Positions 54,446 to 64,000 of a stretch of DNA of 64,000 nt are shown here, one piece after another. Source of the stretch: Hippopus hippopus (taxonomy: Eukaryota; Mollusca; Bivalvia; Cardiida; Cardiidae); contig OX328096.1 in assembly GCA_946811185.2 (NCBI GenBank), positions 38,266,011 through 38,330,010 on the forward strand. Direction: 5' to 3'. Under the pieces are notes generated by a model that searched no databases, had not been told where the DNA came from, and saw nothing but the letters and a program-made list of their open reading frames with translations. How positions within the stretch are numbered: position 1 is the stretch's first letter; each line of letters opens with the position of its first letter. The translations under genes were made by a program, and so were the position numbers.

Positions 54446-54941
54446 GTAAGTTGAAAATCTGTGTGAGTTTTGGTGGTTGGGTATTTTTAGCAGGCCAGAG
54501 AGGTCAAGTTTATATATTTGGCAACGAAATAGTTAAAAAGTGTAGAATTGCTAAAGACCTTGAAGTTGTGATAGATCAATACATGGTTTCACCTGCAAGC
54601 ATTGTAAATTCAATGTAATTTTGTGTAATTATGTAGTACTGTAAATTGCTGATTTGTTCAAATATTGAACAGAGTAAGGCTGTTCTGTGTTCTTATTCTT
54701 GGTTGAAAATTAAAGAGTAGTAATTTGGATGTAGTTTAGGATTTCTTGTCTCTGTTATCTTCATTTTACGTTGCATTTGCTGCAAGTTTTTTAGCTGAGA
54801 TACATATCTCTACTCTTGTAGTGCTAAATAAATAAATAAATGGATATTATAAGTAAGTACTTGAGATATATGTAGGTATTTCAATTTCAAAACTGTTTAA
54901 TCTACACAGTCCACATAATGCAACAAATCCTGGTTTAGTGC
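54446..54941. other. no feature recognised
   Basis: AT-rich, ORFs without motifs. Confidence 0.4.
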
Positions 54942-55167
54942 TAAACTCATTACCAAACGACAAATTTTGGACACAACCAAGTTGCAAGCATTTGCAGATG
55001 GCAAATTAAACTAGCTCAACTAATGATTTCTGTCTTTGATAAGTCAGAAAACATTGTTGAATAGGGAGAAAATGCTGGTTACCAGAACTTTCTCCGTTTC
55101 TCACAATGTTTGCATAAGCATTTCCTTCCTGAGTTGTAACAATTTTGGATCGTGTAGTAAAGAGTTA
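54942..55167 (+). repeat. family-A MITE
   Basis: CTAAACTCATTACCAAACGAC left, GTGTAGTAAAGAGTTA right. The hairpin is altered (GGTTACCAGAACTTTCTCCG). Confidence 0.8.
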
Positions 55168-55331
55168 GAAGATGAAGTGAAGAATTATTGTTGTAATTAT
55201 CAAAATGAATAGCTTTAACAAATTCAGATGAAATATGAAATTGTGTAATTTTGAAAAGTAAGCGATGTCCATGCAAGTAATTCAAAGATGATGCCTTACT
55301 TTTGTGCCAGACAATGCCATAGTTCTCTTAA

Positions 55332-55555
55332 AAAGCCGTTACCACACAATCACGACTTTTAACGACCCTGAGAAAGAAGTCTTTAGAAAACATTGTGGGA
55401 AAAGGTGAAAATGCTGGTAACCAGCATTTTCTCCTTTTCCCACAATGTTTTCTATCCTTTTGAGTACAACTTTCAATTTCTGAGTCACATTTTGTCGTCT
55501 GCAAATGCTTGCAATTTGGACTTGTCTAAAATTTCCTCATTTGGTAAAGAGTTAA
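55332..55555 (-). repeat. family-A MITE
   Basis: AAGCCGTTACCACACAATC left, TTTGGTAAAGAGTTAA right. The 67-bp hairpin has one mismatch (AAAGGTGAAAATG). Confidence 0.85.
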
Positions 55556-56230
55556 ACAAGAGAAACCAGGACTGTTCAAATCACGGGGATAGTGTTCATA
55601 GATCTGGTGTTCATTAACCATTCTGTCCTGATTTCTGTGACTAGTTCTCTGATTTGCAGAGATTCTATGTTGTATCCATTCAGATAGCTAGTTGGTGAAA
55701 ACATTCCAAGGTCAGTGGGCGGATGAGGCCAACTCTACTACGAAATATAGAAAATTTTCTGCTTCTGAAGGTTGCAAAATACATACCGTATGTAGTTGTT
55801 AATGACATGATGTTTACTTTAAAACTTTGCGCAATTATTAATTTTTTTTTTTATTTGAACATGTTGTGAATTACCTGTAGATTTAATTTTATTCTCAGGA
55901 ACCCAGCCAAATTTTTGTGTTGTACAGAAAATTTTTTGCCATGTAACTACTCAGTCTAAACTTTATGAATTGTTGATTCCTTGCATCAACTTGGCATTAG
56001 AGAAAGGGGCTGAAGGTTGAATCTAGAAAGTGAAATTTTATAGAAGTTTCAAAACTGTTAGAGATTTTAAAAGTTGGTTTGCTGAATGCAATGATAAGTG
56101 CTTTTGCGTACAAAAAGTACATTCCTATTGTGAACCTCTTTCAGAGATATTTTGTTGGATCATCTCTCCAGAACAGTAATAGACCGATATTTATTTGGAT
56201 CCTTCCTCTTTAAATTCATATTTTCATTAA
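55556..56230. other. no feature recognised
   Basis: AT-rich intron-like sequence with no repeat unit that I recognise. Confidence 0.4.
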
Positions 56231-56427
56231 TTTTTAGACCCCTCCAATTTGCAGACGACAATATAAATGCTGTTCAAAACATGAAAATTGTCTTAGATAG
56301 GGTAGAAACATCGTGAGCTAAGGAGAAAATGACGGTTACCAGCATTTTCTCCTTTTCCTACAATGGAGTCAAAATTCTTTTCCTTGGGGGGGTCGTTAAA
56401 AGTAAGGATTGTGTGTTAAAGGGTTAA
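56231..56427 (+). repeat. family-A MITE, left end lost
   Basis: Starts at TTTTTAGACCCCTCC. Hairpin with AAATGACGGTTACCAGC; right end GTGTGTTAAAGGGTTAA. Confidence 0.75.
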
Positions 56428-57148
56428 ACTCTATAAACAATTACAAAAATTCAGCAGCTGTCAGAAAATCTTAAGCTAAATTGAAAGATATTTTTTTATT
56501 CAGCTTCAAATAACTTACCAATCTCACCTGTTGTTTTTCTAAAGGACTGATATTTTTTCCAACAGAGACCATGATCAAGTAGTGTTTCAAATAAAAATTA
56601 AAATCTCGGTTGTGAGGATCATTGATGAGAACTGTATTAAGCATTGCTTGAGAACTGTATTAAGCATTGCTTACCTTTCAAATTGAGGTGACTGTATTCA
56701 GGATTACCATTTTATTGTCTACTCTAGGAAGTGTACTTTGTAATGAGCTGTAGGTAGATATACGAGGGTTGTTAAAAAATTATCCGGATTTTGCCTTATA
56801 AAAAATTATTTGCGAAGCAATCATGCTAAATTTTGCATCATTCTCTATCGAAATTCAATCCACGCATGTCTATGCTTATTTTATATACTTCTTTCATAAA
56901 ACACGCTCGCAGTTGCCATCGAAAATGCCATGGTAACATGTTCCTGGTGCAGTGCAAAATATTATACATATACTCACCCTTCTCTTGTACATACTGTTTC
57001 TCTTGTAACTGATTACGTTATGAAATTTAAGCAGAATACAAGATTTGGCGCTACTTACGTAGTGAGTAAATTTGACGTCATTTGACGGTTAAATGCTTCA
57101 GAAAATCGCGTTTAAGTACAGTTGGGGTAAAAGTTTTGAACGTTAAAG

Positions 57149-58334
57149 ATGGCATCAACTGACCGTCTGGAAATCGGGTCCATAATAAAATTTTGCCAGC
57201 AGCTAGGAGAAACTCCGACAAACGCATAGAAAAAAATTATCATGGCGAAAGGGAATAATCGGTCACACGGACACTGGTGTATGATTGGCATAGACGCTTC
57301 AAAGAAGGGGAAGAAAGTATTAACGACTGAGAAGGAAGAGGTAGAAAGAAGGAAATACCAGCGACGTTGGTAACGTCCATTTGCAAGGTCCTGAGGCGAG
57401 ATCGGCGTTTGACAGTACGGACCTTATCAGAGACCTTTGACATCAGCGTTGGAAGCGTCCATTCAATTCTAACTAATGAATTGAAAATGACAAAGGTAAA
57501 TTTAAACAAAATATTTAATTTTATAATAGATACGAACATAAATTATATAAAAACTGTAAAATTTGTAGGTATTAAAAACAATATCACATATCTAAAATTT
57601 ATGATGGCGATTGTGATGATGAATTTAGATGATTCAAAATATGAATTTGACTGGTTTCAGGTCCACGCACGTGGGTTCCCCGCCTTTTGAAAGATGAGGA
57701 GAAGTGGCGGCGAGTCAGCGAGTCCCAGGCATTTCTGCGAAGAGTCGACAGAGAAGGAGAAACATTCCTATAGTGCATCATCACCATGGATGAAACATGG
57801 CTATGGCTTCAGGATCCGGAGACGAAAAGCCAGTCAGCAGTGTGGAAGAACGCCGGATCACCCCCTCCCAAGAAAGCCCGAGTATCCAAGAGTGGAGGTA
57901 AATACATGTTTATCATGTTTACCGATATGCAGGGAATGATTCTGCAGCACACAGTTCCAAAAGGCGCTACAGTCAACGTTGAGTATTTTTGCAAGGTGCT
58001 TCGTCGAGACCTCGTACACGCCCTAAGCAAAAAGCAGCCAGGTATGCCCCTTGAGCACTTTCTACTACACATGGACAATGCCTCGTCCCATACTGCAGGG
58101 GCCACGGATCTGAAGCTGGCTTTACTTGGACTTGAGACCGTGTCCCATCCGCCTTACTCTCCAGATTTGGCACCATTTGAATTTGACATTTTCCCAACCA
58201 TAAAGGCACAACTAAAGGGTGAGAAGTATCAGCCCCTTCAAGAACTGCGAGTTGCAACACATCTAATTACGAAGCAGTACAAATCCGAGTGGTACAAGGA
58301 TGTGTACAGCCAGTGGGTACGCCGTCACCGATGA
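57149..58334 (+). pseudogene. mariner-like transposase pseudogene, DD34E
   Basis: The N-terminal fragment MASTDRLEIGSIIKFCQQLG is followed by TAG at the end of the NA segment. Then, after a frame change, come VYDWHRRFKEGEESIND and ATLVTSICKVLRRDRRLTVR with the second helix-turn-helix ISVGSVHSILT. After the insert at 57496-57660 a one-base deletion shifts frame before WVPRLLKDEEKWRRV, and a TAG lies before CIITMDETWLW (first Asp). HMDNASSH holds the second Asp. SHPPYSPDLAPFEFDIFP has Glu at the place of the third Asp of mariners, 34 residues after the second. The 182-codon catalytic part (57786-58334) is uninterrupted. Confidence 0.85.
57496..57660 (+). other. intron-like insert in the transposase gene
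   Basis: GTAAATTTAAAC after AATGACAAAG and GACTGGTTTCAG before GTCCACGCACG. It is AT-rich, 165 bp, and falls in the conserved linker where mariners read K-V-x-A-R-W-V-P. Removing it joins MTK to VHAR in frame, so a spliceosomal intron is a fair reading; a late insertion is the alternative. Confidence 0.55.
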
Positions 58335-58943
58335 TACATAGAACATGGGGGCGAGTACTTCGAGAAAGAATAGGTAACGTTGCCTGATGACTTTCCAACA
58401 ACGCTGATGATGTCGTATATTGTAGCGTTTTGTGCGCCGGTTCCTAGTACCTATGCATGTTTGATTGCGTGTAAAATCAAGATGTATTGTTCGATTGTTG
58501 AAATATTTTGCACTTTTGTACATAATGAATGTTGTTTTACGATGCATGGACTTTTGTCACATTACGATAACTCATTAAAAATTTATAGACTTAATCCGGA
58601 TAATAATCAAACGACCCTTGTACAGTTATATCATGGGCTACATGGCATGGTGTAAGTTGGTCTCAAAAAAGAACAGGAAGTGCAAAGATGTTATCATGGT
58701 TACCTAGACTCTGTTTGAAATGAGAACAGCATTTTAATGACAGAGAACAGGGATAGTTGCCAGCTACATAAAACATCTGTAGTCAGTTTTGAGCTGCAAC
58801 TTGAACATTATATTCATTCATTTTTCGAGATGCATCACTGTTTATAGCTTTTCTGATGAAATTTGTTTACATTTTGATTATTGTGAAAAAAAAATTAATG
58901 CTGTTAACTGGATTTTAATGGAAGTGTTCTACAAACAATCCTT

Positions 58944-59166
58944 TTAACTTTACCAGAGGATAAAAATTTAGACCTATCCAAATTGAAAGCATTTAAAGAA
59001 GAAAAATTTAAAGAGGTTAAAATCAGGATATTTGTTGTTGAAAGGGTAAAAAACATTGTGGGAAAGGAGAAAATGCTGGTTACCAGCATTTTCTCCTTTT
59101 CCCATAATGTTTTCAAACCTTTCATCAGGGTTATGAAAACTCCAGATTGTTTGGGGTAAAGGGCTA
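58944..59166 (+). repeat. family-A MITE
   Basis: TTAACTTTACCAGAGGATA left, TTTGGGGTAAAGGGCTA right. Hairpin lacking AAAG in its left arm. Confidence 0.8.
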
Positions 59167-59380
59167 GGAACATCTTAACATATTCAGTCCATCTGAGATT
59201 GATCTGATGATGATTTCAGTTCAAGTTGATTGATCATAAATTATGTAAGAGGAGTCCCTCAGACTTCTGTTTGTCAATTTAATCTACAAATTTTGTCATG
59301 AATTTTAATAGATTACTCAATATTCATAATTAAGCAATGAGTGTTGAGCCTATGCAGTGTACAAACTTGTACCCAGCAGT

Positions 59381-59592
59381 TCAACTCTTTACCAGGTGAC
59401 AAATCCTAGGCTTGTCCATACTTAAAATGTATGGAGATAAGTTGAATGTACCATTAATGATTGGTTTGTCTTTGAAAGGATAGAAAATTGTGGATAAGGG
59501 AGGAAATGCAGCGTTTTGTCCTTTCCAAACAATGATTTCATAAGCTTTCCCTTGCAGCCTCATTGAAACTTTGATTGTTTGCTATAGGGTTA
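59381..59592 (+). repeat. family-A MITE, hairpin reduced
   Basis: TCAACTCTTTACCAGGTGAC left, GTTTGCTATAGGGTTA right. The centre is shortened to AGGAAATGCAGCGTTTTG. Confidence 0.7.
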
Positions 59593-59810
59593 GTTTGCCA
59601 AACATTCCCATGTTTTAACAGCCCTGTGAAAAAGGTTTATGAATATAGTATAAAAAAAAAAGAATGCTTTAAGCTAGCTTTTCCTTCATTTCCAATCAAG
59701 TTTTCTATCCCTCCAAATTCAAATCCCATTCTTTGATCCATATTTAACTTTTTGTTTGCAAATGCTTTCAGTTTGAAGATTCTAGTCTTTTGTTGTTTGG
59801 TATATAGTTA
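59589..59810 (-). repeat. family-A MITE abutting the preceding copy, opposite strand
   Basis: GTTAGTTTGCCAAACATTCCC left, TTTGGTATATAGTTA right. Hairpin diverged (AATGCTTTAAGCTAGC). Confidence 0.65.
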
Positions 59811-59878
59811 TACATGTATTTGGAAAGAGTGTTACCTGGAGTGCAGTGATGAACTCTTTTGCTTATATTGACAGGATT

Positions 59879-60103
59879 TTAACTCTATACCAAACAACTC
59901 CAAGTTTTAATAACTCTGAAGAAAAAGATTTTTTAAAACATTTTGGAAAAAGGAGAAAATACTGGTAACCAGCATTTTCTCCTTTTCCCATGTTTACTAC
60001 TCGTCCTAAAACAAATTTCAGTTTTTGGGTCACATTTATTTTGTCGTCCGTAGACACTTTTAATTTGGGGAAGACTAAAATTTTGTCGTCTGGTACAGAG
60101 TAA
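59879..60103 (-). repeat. family-A MITE
   Basis: TTAACTCTATACCAAACAAC left, TCTGGTACAGAGTAA right. The hairpin is kept through CTTTTCCCA; the outer right arm is reduced. Confidence 0.85.
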
Positions 60104-60388
60104 GTACAACTGAAGTATTTTGGACCATTCATACAAATGGAGAAAAGTATTACTAATCATGAGTATATTTTCTTTTTTGAAGCCAATTTCCTTGCTGTTT
60201 TTTTTTTAAATAGGAACTTTACAGATCTTATAAGATCTGAGTAACTTGGAGTAGATATCCAAGGACTGCATACAAAGTAAAGGGTCAACATAGAGATATT
60301 CATTGGACTTGTAAGGGATATGCAATGCATCATTCATAATTTTATGAGTATTATGTATGACTCAACTCAAACACTGTGTAGTAGAGAG

Positions 60389-60495
60389 ATGAATAAAGAT
60401 GATTACTCTGATGCATCTGAGGCAAATTTAAAGGAATACTTAAAAAATGATTACCTTGAAAGAAGTGCTGGAATATTTTTTATACTGCTTGTAAG
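60389..60495 (+). CDS. candidate first coding exon with strong donor
   Basis: ATG after GTAGAGAG opens MNKDDYSDASEANLKEYLKN and DYLERSAGIFFILLV. The frame reaches AG|GTAAGT, a consensus donor, in phase 2. No family is recognised and only 35 codons are present, so it could be chance. It is free of the repeats around it. Confidence 0.2.
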
Positions 60496-60669
60496 GTAAG
60501 TGCTCTTTGGCAGTGTAAAGGGAATCTAAGTTATTTTTGGGTTATTGTTGGATTTAAAAGCAACCAGATAGATAAAAAAAAAAAAGCATGCTGAACTTAG
60601 GTCAGGTGTTCAGGTCAGGTGTTCTTCATTTTATCACATAAGGCTGAGATCATCATGATTACTAGTAGA

Positions 60670-60884
60670 GAAATTTTAGCTAGAGTCTGCGAAATTGAAG
60701 GAAGATGTAGATGAGGAATTAAATGTTGCTCAATTGATAGAACTTGGTTGTGAAACTGTAAAAAACCTTGTTAGAAAAGGAGGAAGTGTAGGTAACCAGG
60801 ATTTCCTGTTTTTCCCACAGTGTTTTCAATAAGTCTTCTTCCTCAGGGTTTTTAAAAGAGTGTGATTGTTTGTTCCAAAGTTAA
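60670..60884 (+). repeat. family-A MITE, diverged
   Basis: AAATTTTAGCTAGAGTCTGC left part; hairpin GTGTAGGTAACCAGG; right end TGTTCCAAAGTTAA. Confidence 0.65.
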
Positions 60885-61116
60885 TCTTCAGCATGAATTT
60901 AGTGAAATTCTTGCAACTGTAATGGCATTTTCCACTGGTTAGATAATCTAGAGGCCATTGAGGGCCTGAATCACTCTCCTGGAAGAGATTTTGTGTCTTT
61001 CCTGGCATACATCATTATGATACAAGAAGGAAAAAGACAAACACACACAACTGTGTTGCAACTGGGCTTGAACCCACTTAAGGTATTACCATCCTAACGC
61101 TTCTAGTGCAACATGG

Positions 61117-62399
61117 CAGGGCTCCCGCTGTCGATCGCCAGCGTCGCCAAATGCGAAAATTAAGAAAAAATGGCACCAAAAATGAAGCACTGGCGAATGT
61201 ACTGGCAACAAGTAAATGCCTATAAATAATTCTTAAAAGATCTTAGCTCGGACTAAAACAATTTGTATCAAGTGTGAAGGATGCCCGCGTTACTGTTTAT
61301 CACACCTAATCAATCACTAACAGTTTTGTCTAATTACACACCAGACTTGCATACACACCACATAAAGCTAATCAGTCAAATGTCGATTTCGCCACGCCCC
61401 GTTGTGCACACAGAAATTTCGAACTAATCAGAAACTAGATACAAGATTTAGTTACCGCCCATAATTTCTAAAGCCACGCCTTGATTCTGCCTTACCTGGT
61501 AAACATCCTCTTTCTGGCTAGCATTTTATTGTGCGTACTTAGCGATGTCACTAATGAAAAACGTGTTAATGGTATTGATCCGCTTATCTAGTGTAAAATG
61601 ACAGATTAGCTGCGACCCTTTATGAAAATTTTACATCAAATCATGCGGAAATAATTTTCCGAAAATTAACGGACATGAAAAATGGATCGTCGCAAAAAAC
61701 ATGAAAACCCATGACACAACAAAATGTCAGTTGACGTTGTCCGATCAGAAGCACTTCAGACTGTCTTTCTGGCTTTGATAATGACTTCAAATAGTAAATT
61801 TACCCAAATATATGTATAAAACAATAAGTGGGTGCTAAAATACATGTCTAATAATGAGGAAAAAACTCGAGTGATTTTATGACATGAAAATGTTGAATAG
61901 TACGGGGGGGGGGCACTTCATAGGCTACTTCGTCTTAGTGATAGCACTGGAACAAGTGTCAGAGAAGGTATAGGACACTCATTCAAAGAGAAAAGACCAG
62001 AATAAAAGGTCTCTTTAACAGAATTAGTATTTTTTAAGATAAAAAGAAATGATTAATTAAACCCTTTACCACACAATCCCAAATTTTATCTTTAATTTCA
62101 TTAAAACTCAAGGAATTCTAACAGGTTTGCAGCTTTAGAATTACAGCGCTGTATTACGGTTCAAATACAACTTCTGTGTCCCTGCAGCTCACAACCTTGA
62201 AAACCCTTGGGGATAAAGGAACATAAGTAAGCATGTACAGTATCATAGTGAGCAATGGATTTAGTAGCTTTAACATGGGCCAATAAACTGAAGCATCTAA
62301 TGTACTATGTGGCTACCTCAGTTGGCTCCTACTGGCCCCAATTTTTTTGAGCTGGCGAATTTGATGGCGCAAAAATTAAAACTTGCAGGGGAAGCCCTG
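61117..62399. mobile_element. nested non-autonomous TIR element, hAT-like ends
   Basis: Begins CAGGGCTCCCGCTG and ends CAGGGGAAGCCCTG, i.e. CAGGGCTTCCCCTG inverted. GCGTCGCCA, GCGAAAATTAAG and their counterparts follow on each side. CATGG is repeated at 61112-61116 and 62400-62404. CAGGG ends suggest hAT, but that superfamily makes 8-bp duplications, so the class is open. The interior has no long ORF and holds a family-A fragment at 62058. Confidence 0.7.
62058..62095 (-). repeat. family-A MITE fragment (left end only)
   Basis: TTAAACCCTTTACCACACAATC and CCAAATTTTATC, then unrelated sequence. Confidence 0.6.
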
Positions 62400-62804
62400 C
62401 ATGGAATAAAATTTCTTATTAGTTGATAAAAAAATTTATACTGATATAATATTTTTACACATTTCCAACCGACCAGAAATTCCTTTGATGTCTATCTTGA
62501 AATTTTTTGTTGATACTTTTGTAAGTTTCCTGAAAAGGGAGGTAATTATTATCTCCCTTTGTAATGAGAATATAGTGGTTTTAGATTTATAAATGATAAT
62601 TCTAAGAAGTTAAAAAAAGGGAAAGGTGGCTTGGTTAAAGTAGTACAATAATACTCATTTTTAATGATAAGAAATTTTTAAGGATAATATTACAGTGGAA
62701 ACAGCTGTTTTCCATTAGGATGGTACTACCTTAAACAGCATAGTAGGTAGGCATTATTAGTGACATGACCAAATAGTAAAATAATTGTAGTGCAATTTCT
62801 CAAA

Positions 62805-63921
62805 CCCAGTAGTTTCGAATCCAGCAAAATCTGAAAGGGTTTCAGTGCCCAATGTATTTAACAACCCCTGCAAATTTCAAAGAAATGTGACCATTAATAT
62901 AGAGTGTCTTGAGTAAACAAGACTAGATCATCAAATTTCTGCTTTTCCTAAACTGATTGCTGGATTCTCTTCATTTATAATACGGTTCAATCCCTTGATG
63001 ATACAAATGATTTGTGCAAGTTTCAAAAGAACTGAATCAAAAATACCAACCTAAACAAACAAGACTTTGTCATCAAATAGTAACTTCTCCTAAACTAATC
63101 GCTGAATTTTCTTCATTTTCAGTAGGGTCCAATTACTTAGTAAAAATGACGGGTGCAAGTTTAAAAAAAAACTGGATCAAAATTGCTGACTAAATCGAGT
63201 AAACAGGAAACAGGAATGTTCAACTTGAAATGGTTATTTTTCCCTTGCTACTTCTTGGATTTTTTTTCAAAATCAATAGGGGTCAAGTTGTTGATGATAT
63301 AGATGATCTGTGTGACTTTCAAGAAAGTCTGACCATGAATGCAGACTTTATTGTGTAAACAAGAAATGCAAATATTCAACTTTAAAAGGCTACTTTTCCC
63401 TTATTTATTGTCAGATTTGTTTCAAAATCAATAGGGTTCAAGCTGCTGATGATATAAAGATACTGTGCAAGCTTCATGAAAATCGAACCACAAATGTGGA
63501 ATTAATCGCTTAACCAAGAAATAAAAATTTTCAACTTTAAATGGCTACTTTTTCCCTTACTAATGGTCAGATTTGTTTCAAAATCAATAGGTTTCAAGCT
63601 ATTGATGATATAAAGATACTCTGCAAGTTTCATGAAAATCCAACAACAAATGTGGACTTAATCGCTTTAACAAGAAATATAAATTTTCAACTTTAAATGG
63701 CTACTTTTTCCCTTACGTACAGTCAGATTTGTTTCAGAATCAATAGGTTTCAAGCTATTGATGATATAAAGATACTGTGCAAGTTTCATGAAAATGCAAC
63801 AACAAATTTGGACTTAATCACTTACACAAGAAAAAGCCTAATGGACGGACAGACACACTGACAGATGACGGAAACCCGCCAGCCATGACATAAGCTCTGC
63901 TGGCCTTTGGCCAGTACAGCA
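62805..63921 (-). mobile_element. 156-bp tandem-array element, minus strand
   Basis: Its start is at the right: the complement of 63880-63921 reads GCTGTACTGGCCAAAGGCCA and CAGAGCTTATGTCATGG, then a TCTGTCCGTCC stretch. About seven units run leftwards. AATCAATAGG (or AATCAATAG) recurs at 63271, 63426, 63582 and 63738, a period of 155-156 bp. The rightmost units are most alike. The left end is not clear. Confidence 0.7.
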
Positions 63922-64000
63922 TAAAGAAATTATTGCATACAGCAGGAAATGCTGGTACATTGTACCTGTAATATTTATGTAATACAGGGGCTTACATATG

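Larger units (their letters stand above)
56763..58620 (+). mobile_element. mariner-like element with DD34E triad and intron-like insert
   Basis: Inverted ends CGAGGGTTGTT..TTATCCGGATT and, inverted, CAAGGGTCGTT..TTATCCGGATT, with TA at 56761-56762 and 58621-58622. At 1858 bp it is longer than a usual mariner, partly because of about 380 bp of leading sequence and the 165-bp insert in the gene. The transposase is on the plus strand and broken. Confidence 0.85.
61082..62730. mobile_element. TTAA-flanked MITE split by a second TIR element
   Basis: TTAA at 61078-61081 and 62731-62734. Inverted ends GGTATTACCATCCTAACG and, inverted, GGTAGTACCATCCTAATG (16 of 18). Without the insert and one CATGG the element is about 360 bp. 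It includes the palindromic AAAGGGAGGTAATTATTATC and TCCCTTT near 62537-62562. Confidence 0.8.

Noticed and set aside
57809..58260. Two minus-strand ORFs of 95-98 codons
   Set aside because: Shadows of the mariner-like transposase on the plus strand, which has the catalytic motifs.
62820..63840. CRISPR array
   Set aside because: Regular 156-bp repeats without short conserved repeats and distinct spacers; these are diverged full-length tandem units with a transposon-like end.

Overview
The window is AT-rich, intron-like animal DNA packed with transposable elements. The repeat types suggest a bivalve mollusc: tandem-array elements that begin TTTTAGCTCACCTGAGCAC and end in a GGGCCATNNTGGCCC hairpin, tRNA-derived SINEs, and hundreds-of-bp TTAA-bounded palindromic MITEs. 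This assignment is from memory of such genomes and is an inference. There is no bacterial-style gene organisation, and almost all ORFs are chance or lie inside repeats.

The only well supported host coding sequence is a plus-strand PDZ exon (46471-46622) of the PDZ-LIM (PDLIM/ZASP) type. A phase-compatible exon follows at 51076-51155. Weaker candidate exons lie at 14669, 34734, 48697, 54209 and 60389. The simplest reading is that most of the window is introns of one large PDLIM-like gene, with its first PDZ exon and LIM exons either unrecognised or outside the window.

Layout. 0-2 kb: a decayed Harbinger element split by a SINE. 2-6 kb: family-A MITEs and a 145-bp tandem array. 7.5-8.0 kb: a Mutator-like long-TIR element with 9-bp TSD. 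8-13 kb: SINEs and a second array. 13-22 kb: more family-A MITEs, two near-identical tandem-repeat elements and a fold-back MITE. 22-23.4 kb: a third array. 25.6-26.2 kb: a 571-bp TRIM-type mini LTR retroelement whose LTRs carry tRNA-like sequence. 28.7 kb: a 158-bp array. 33.3-33.9 kb: a TTAA-flanked element nested in another MITE. 36.2 kb: a large inverted repeat. 40.5-42.8 kb: the largest 145-bp array. 46.4-51.2 kb: the PDZ gene exons. 51.4-52.7 and 56.8-58.6 kb: two decayed mariner-like transposons, the second with a DD34E-type triad and an intron-like insert. 61-62.7 kb: a TIR element nested inside a TTAA element. 62.8-63.9 kb: a minus-strand 156-bp array.

About fifty copies or fragments of one palindromic MITE (family A) dominate the window. 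Several share a TTAA junction, and several are themselves targets for other elements, so insertion order can be read. The most unusual object is the mini LTR element at 25640-26210. It has paired LTRs, an 18-nt tRNA-Pro-type primer site, a polypurine tract and a matching ATAT flank. Its non-coding interior is made of four successive stem-loops. The tRNA-like segment differs completely between its two LTRs, although the rest of each LTR is about 92-94% identical.
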